Assembly (NCBI GenBank): GCA_950097015.1
Contig: CATNEN010000025.1
Location: forward strand, 1,142,001 to 1,206,000
Length of the DNA stretch: 64,000 nt
From: Macrostomum hystrix
Taxonomy: Eukaryota > Platyhelminthes > Macrostomidae
Direction of reading: 5' to 3'
Made by a program: the position numbers and the translations under genes. Shown here piece by piece: positions 60,258-64,000 of the stretch (position 1 is its first letter; each line of letters starts with the position of its first letter). The notes under the pieces are model-generated. The model had not been told where the DNA came from. It did no database searches and saw nothing but the letters and a program-made list of their open reading frames with translations.

Positions 60258-62281
60258 ATGCATAGCTCAAACGTTCTATTCGAATTCAGAAAAATGCCCA
60301 ACAGCCCAAAGAGCCACGATGAGTGCCTTCGTAGTGTGTGCCTGCTTTGCCTACGCAAGGCTGAGCGCTGTGTAAACGATGCAGCAGCGATTGAGCACTA
60401 CATCCTGCCAAACTTCTCATCTGTGCAGCATTTTCTTCCTGCTGGAGTGTGTGAGGGCTGTCGCCGAATCGTGTCTTCGCTAGCTGGCCCATCGCCTCGT
60501 CCTTTGCCGCCAAGACTTCTCTACGAGCAAATGCTTAAAGACTTGAGCAGCATCCCAGTCAGCAGAAGATCACAGCCCGACTGCCCATGTGAGATCTGCA
60601 GGATTGCTTGCAGCAACCTGCACAAAAACTCAGATCCATGCAGTATCTATGCAACTAGTTCGCCAAACTGTACGAGGGGCCGACCATCATCTTGCGGCGA
60701 TGCACCTCAGACTCCTGAACGGCTGTGTTCTGGCTGCCACTCGCCCATTGGTAAAGGAAAGACTCATCGCTGCAACAAGGCGACGCGGCTGATTAACTTG
60801 AGCACCCAGCTGAGCCCTGGAACGACAGAGCAAGTGGCCAGCACCGCAATCGTTGCCAAGCTGCAAGCAGCCGGATCTAGCACAGTGACTTTGAAAAGAC
60901 CACATGGAGGCAGGCCTCTGGCTGTCACTGTGGGTCACTGTGTGGAAGCAGCCAGCAGCTCAGGACAATTGGCTCAAGCGACCACAGCCACGATGCTTCA
61001 ACTGAAAGTCGCACTCAATCTGAGCAACAGGCAAACTCTACGAGCGGCTAGCATCTTGCGGATGGGAGCCGGCACAGTAAAGGCTGTACAATCGAACTTG
61101 GGAGCGAGTCTCGCAGTAAGAAATCGGCATCTGGAAGATTTTTTTGTGCACAGTCTGCTGAAAGTGGATAGCGAAGGTTCAAAAATTGCTGTCGTTTGCA
61201 ATGATGTTCAAGGCTTAATCGAAAAGTTTGCTTTTGAAAGAGGTCACGACAATATCGATGTGAAGCTTGGACTTGACGGAGGTGGCGAGTTCTTCAAGAT
61301 CTGTGTCAGCTTACTACCTCGAAGTGAGAGCGAACCAAATCAGTCGACCAAGCACAAATTTTTTGCCGATTCTGGAGTCAAGAAGCTGCTGCTGTGCCCG
61401 ACATGGCCGAGTCTTACGACAATATAAAGGCACTCTTCCAGCTCTTGAGCCTTGGAGGCATCACAGTGAATGCAGTAGCCGCCGATATGAAAGTTGCCAA
61501 TCTCATCTGTGGACTGCAATCGCATGCGTCCAGGCATCCATGCTGCTACTGCGAGACTCCAGTTCCGCTAGACACTTGCGGTCCAGTGCGGACAATCGGC
61601 AGAATTCGGCAGCTGGCGCTGGATTTCGCCAGCAGTGGCAAGGTGCGAAACACTGCAAAGGATTTTTTCAACTGCGTCGAGGCTCCTCTGCTTCAGGCAG
61701 ATGATGACGCAGAAATTCTCTTCATTCTGCCTCCACCAGAGCTGCACCTGATGCTTGGCATCACAAATCGCATTTTCGATGCTTTGAACACGGCGTGGGG
61801 TGACAACTGCGCTTATCAGTGGGCGCATGATCATAGCATTGTGCGTGTAGGATACCGCGGCGGCAGCATGGAGGGAAACGCGTGTCGCACTCTGCTTCGA
61901 CGATCTGCCGAGCTTCAGAATTGCCTGCCGTGGCAACTGAAGCACTACGGCTCCTGTCTGGTGAGCTTTGATGCAGTAGTCAGCAGCTGCTTTGGCTCCG
62001 AACTGCACGCGGATTTCCAGGACCGAATCGCGCAGTTCAAGGCCACATACGAGCTGCTCGGTTTGCCAATTTCCCCAAAAGTGCATGTGCTGTTGCACCA
62101 CGTGGGAACATTCTGCGCCGTCACTGGGAGACCACTAGGCACGTTTAGCGAGCAAGCCTTCGAGAGCGTGCACCGGGATTTCGCTCTAACATGGCAGCGA
62201 TATGCTGTGCCCATGCAGCACAGCACTTTCCCAAACGAACTGCTCCGAGCTGTTGTTGCTTACAATGGCTTTCATGTGTAG
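60258..62281 (+). pseudogene. RAG1/Transib-like DDE transposase, broken by a one-base frameshift
   Basis: Two overlapping plus frames, 60258-about 61393 and 61394-62281, form one protein of about 674 residues; one base appears lost at CTGCTGCTG/TGCCC (about 61393). ATG 60258 is the first in frame, 60294 an alternative. The N terminus has cysteine pairs (VCLLCLRKAERC, VCEGCRR, CPCEIC, LCSGCHS). The core follows the RAG1 order: an Asp in LGLDGGGEFFKI (codon 61275) like the CDG motif; an Asp in VPDMAESYDN (61400) like LADESDHET, with AADMK a second candidate; a C-x2-C pair in HPCCYCETP; LPPPELHLMLG; an H-x4-H-V zinc motif in KVHVLLHHV; and a Glu in LGTFSEQAFESVHRDF (62150), exactly as far from HV as in RAG1. 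I infer a DDE transposase related to Transib/RAG1. The frameshift lies just before the second Asp, so this copy is probably dead unless it is a sequencing error. Confidence 0.7.
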
Positions 62282-62427
62282 CTCACATTTATGTTTTAAG
62301 GTTATAAGTGACAATTTTTTTCTGAAAAAATACGCTGTTAAAACAGACTACTATGCATAAGCTTTTACTAATTCAATTTTAATAAGTTTTTTCCCATAGC
62401 AACGTCGCAATTAAGAGCCTGTTTTGG

Positions 62428-62581
62428 CCGAACAAAATAAAAAGTCTGTTGTACGCTAGGACAAGCACTTACGATTTAAAAAAAACCTGTTCTGGGTATA
62501 CGAGGTGCTCTGGTATATGGTTTACAAAATCATTTTCTTGGGCAATTTTTTTTGTCATTTTGACTTCCCATGAGCACTGTG
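62428..62581 (-). repeat. right terminal inverted repeat of the RAG1/Transib-like transposon
   Basis: Read on the minus strand from 62581 it begins CACAGTGCTCATGGG and follows the left terminus for about 150 bases. The A-run corresponding to the nonamer reads ACAAAAAAA. Confidence 0.9.
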
Positions 62582-62643
62582 CGATGCGATTAAAGATTAC
62601 TGGAAATATGAGATTTTGAATGCAGGTCACCAGAGAATTGTGC

Positions 62644-62649
62644 TTTATT
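62644..62649 (-). terminator. poly(A) signal of the RGG-rich gene
   Basis: TTTATT on the plus strand is AATAAA on the minus strand, 128 bases past the stop codon at 62777. Confidence 0.4.
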
Positions 62650-62776
62650 CTTTAAAATAATAAAACAAAGCCGTTAACTCATCGACAATAGTCTGATACA
62701 ATTCGAACAGAAACTGGTATAAAGTTAACTTGTTAAAATCGTTGATTTTTAGCTAATTTTAACTAAAACTCAGAAA

Positions 62777-63161
62777 CTAAAAGTCCTCAGTATTTCTGGC
62801 ATCATTGTAGTAGTTTGTGAGATCTCTATTCAGAGCGGAGCCCGGTTCATTCATGAACTTGTCTAGCTCTCTGTCTAACACAGCTTTCACCTCGGCTGGC
62901 TTCTCCTCGATGACATGTTCGATATAGGCTGCGGCAGCCGACGCTGAACCGCCGCGGCTTCGTCGAGGAAAACGGCCTCGCCCTCCGCCTCCGCGACCGC
63001 CGCGGCCGCGGCTATAGAACGGGACGGGCGGACCGCCACCGCCTCTAAAGTAGCCATAGTCATTGAAGCCCTGATCACGATAAATCGACGACTGATTTGC
63101 GGCCGCTCCCCTGCTGCGATTCCGATTGCTGTTGACAAATACACGTCTCCCTCTAGAACTT
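62777..63161 (-). CDS. last exon of an RGG-rich RNA-binding protein (mRNA-export-adaptor-like)
   Basis: The minus strand is open from an acceptor (CTTTAAAG, about 63162) to a TAG at 62777, coding about 128 residues. It begins SRGRRVFVNSNRNRSRGAAA, continues with an RGG/RG tract (RGRGGRGGGGRGRFPRRSRG), and ends with AVLDRELDKFMNE and LTNYYNDARNTEDF. An Arg-Gly tract followed by an LDxELDxYM-like motif is seen in ALYREF/CHTOP-type mRNA export adaptors, whose C-terminal motif binds UAP56. That identity is tentative. Upstream exons are beyond the window or hidden behind the minisatellite. Codon use and composition are much more GC-rich than the flanks, supporting coding function. Confidence 0.55.
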
Positions 63162-63164
63162 TAA

Positions 63165-64000
63165 AGGATAGTTGACAGCAAACTGAGACTGACTTGTCTA
63201 TGGTAAAGGATTGTTGACAGCAAACTGAGACTGCCTTGTCTATGGTAAAGGATTCTTGACAGCAAACTGAGACTGACTTGTCTATGGTAAAGGATTCTTG
63301 ACAGCAAACTGAGACTGAGTTGTCTATGGTAAAGGATTGTGTGACAGCACACAACGGATTGTTGACACAACACAGAGACTGAGGTGTCTATGGTAAAGGA
63401 TTGTTGACAGCACACAGAGACTGAGGTGTCTATGGCAAAGGATTGTTGACAGCAAACTGAGACTGAGTTGTCTATGGTAACGGATTGTTGACAGCACACA
63501 ACGGATTGTTGGCACAACACTGAGACTGAGGTGTCTATGGTAACGGATTGTTGACAGCACACAGAGACTGAGGTGTCTATGGTAAAGGATTGTTGACAGC
63601 ACACAGAGACTGAGGTGTCTATGGTAACGGATTGTTGACAGCACACAACGGATTGTTGGCACAACACTGAGACTGAGTTGTCTATGGTAACGGATTGTTG
63701 ACAGCACACTGAGACTGAGTTGTCTATGGTAAAGGATTGTTGACAGCACACTGAGACTGAGGTGTCTATGGTAAAGGATTGTTGACAGCACACTGAGACT
63801 GAGTTGTCTATGGTAAAGGATTTTTGACAGCACACAGAGACTGAGGTGTCTATGGTAAAGGATTGTTGACAGCACACAGAGACTGAGTTGTCTATGGTAA
63901 CGGATTGTTGACAGCAAACTGAGACAGAGTTGTCTATGCTAAAGGATTGTTGACAGGAAACTGGGACTGGGTTTTCTATGGAAACGTATTGCTGACAGCA
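63165..64000. repeat. 42-bp minisatellite
   Basis: About 18-19 units of the type TGTTGACAGCACACAGAGAC, TGAGGTGTCTATGGTAAAGG, AT. Three units carry an extra block of about 20 bases (CACAACGGATTGTTGGCACA). It continues beyond the window and begins only a few bases from the acceptor of the RGG exon. Minus-strand frames (VSVCCQQSFTIDTS repeats) are artefacts. Confidence 0.95.

Larger units (their letters stand above)
59808..62581 (+). mobile_element. DNA transposon with 150-bp inverted termini beginning CACAGTG (RAG1/Transib-like)
   Basis: Left terminus 59808-59960 and right terminus about 62428-62581 are inverted copies with only about three differences over 150 bp. Both start CACAGTGCTCATGGGAAGTC and both end near the shared AGACTTTTTATTTT. 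Between them is one transposase on the plus strand, so this is a complete element of 2.77 kb. CACAGTG agrees with the terminal consensus of Transib transposons (CACWRTG) and with the RAG recombination signal heptamer. Flanks are GTGAT on the left and CGATG on the right, so a 5-bp target duplication is not seen. The near identity of the termini suggests a young insertion. Confidence 0.85.

Overview
This window looks like nuclear DNA of an invertebrate bilaterian animal. The genes have spliceosomal introns with GT-AG borders. They include single-minded (sim), an innexin, a VAP family protein and a four-and-a-half LIM (FHL) protein. There is no sign of operons, ribosome binding sites or CRISPR. 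Innexin excludes vertebrates, and the very high load of minisatellites and recent transposons would fit a free-living flatworm, but the species is an inference.

Layout. 1-8040 is mostly tandem arrays (21/22-bp, purine-rich and 20-bp units) followed by a GC-rich block. 8287-21780 (+) is sim in seven coding exons; its introns carry four more minisatellites and a hAT terminal fragment, and the last intron is almost entirely a GATGG array. 22540-28005 is three large tandem arrays (23, 20 and 50 bp) with nothing recognisable between them. 29253-30611 (-) is a two-exon VAP gene. 31493-37385 (-) is a six-exon gene with a U1/matrin-type zinc finger, one dsRNA-binding domain and an ADAR-type deaminase domain that has lost all its zinc ligands; one intron carries a non-autonomous Helitron. 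37390-41100 holds two short inverted-repeat transposons with 8-bp target duplications. 41229-41516 (-) encodes a small secreted cysteine-rich peptide with a TATA box and a 5' UTR intron. 43895-45340 (+) is a single-exon innexin. 46300-54904 is a SINE whose ATT tail was split by two abutting Helitrons, one nearly full length with Rep and helicase and one internally deleted. 56583-57954 (+) is the FHL gene. 59808-62581 (+) is a DNA transposon with about 150-bp terminal inverted repeats that begin with CACAGTG and a transposase whose layout resembles the RAG1/Transib family. The right end (62777-63161, -) is the last exon of an RGG-rich protein, followed by a 42-bp minisatellite in its upstream intron.

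The host genes are unrelated to one another: a midline and neuronal bHLH-PAS regulator, an ER contact-site protein, an RNA-binding pseudo-deaminase, a gap-junction protein and a LIM adaptor. What unites the window is repeat biology. Roughly a fifth of it is tandem repeat, and several transposon families sit beside or inside one another. The strongest candidate for something undescribed is the RAG1-like transposon at 59808-62581; the catalytically dead zinc-finger ADAR is the next.
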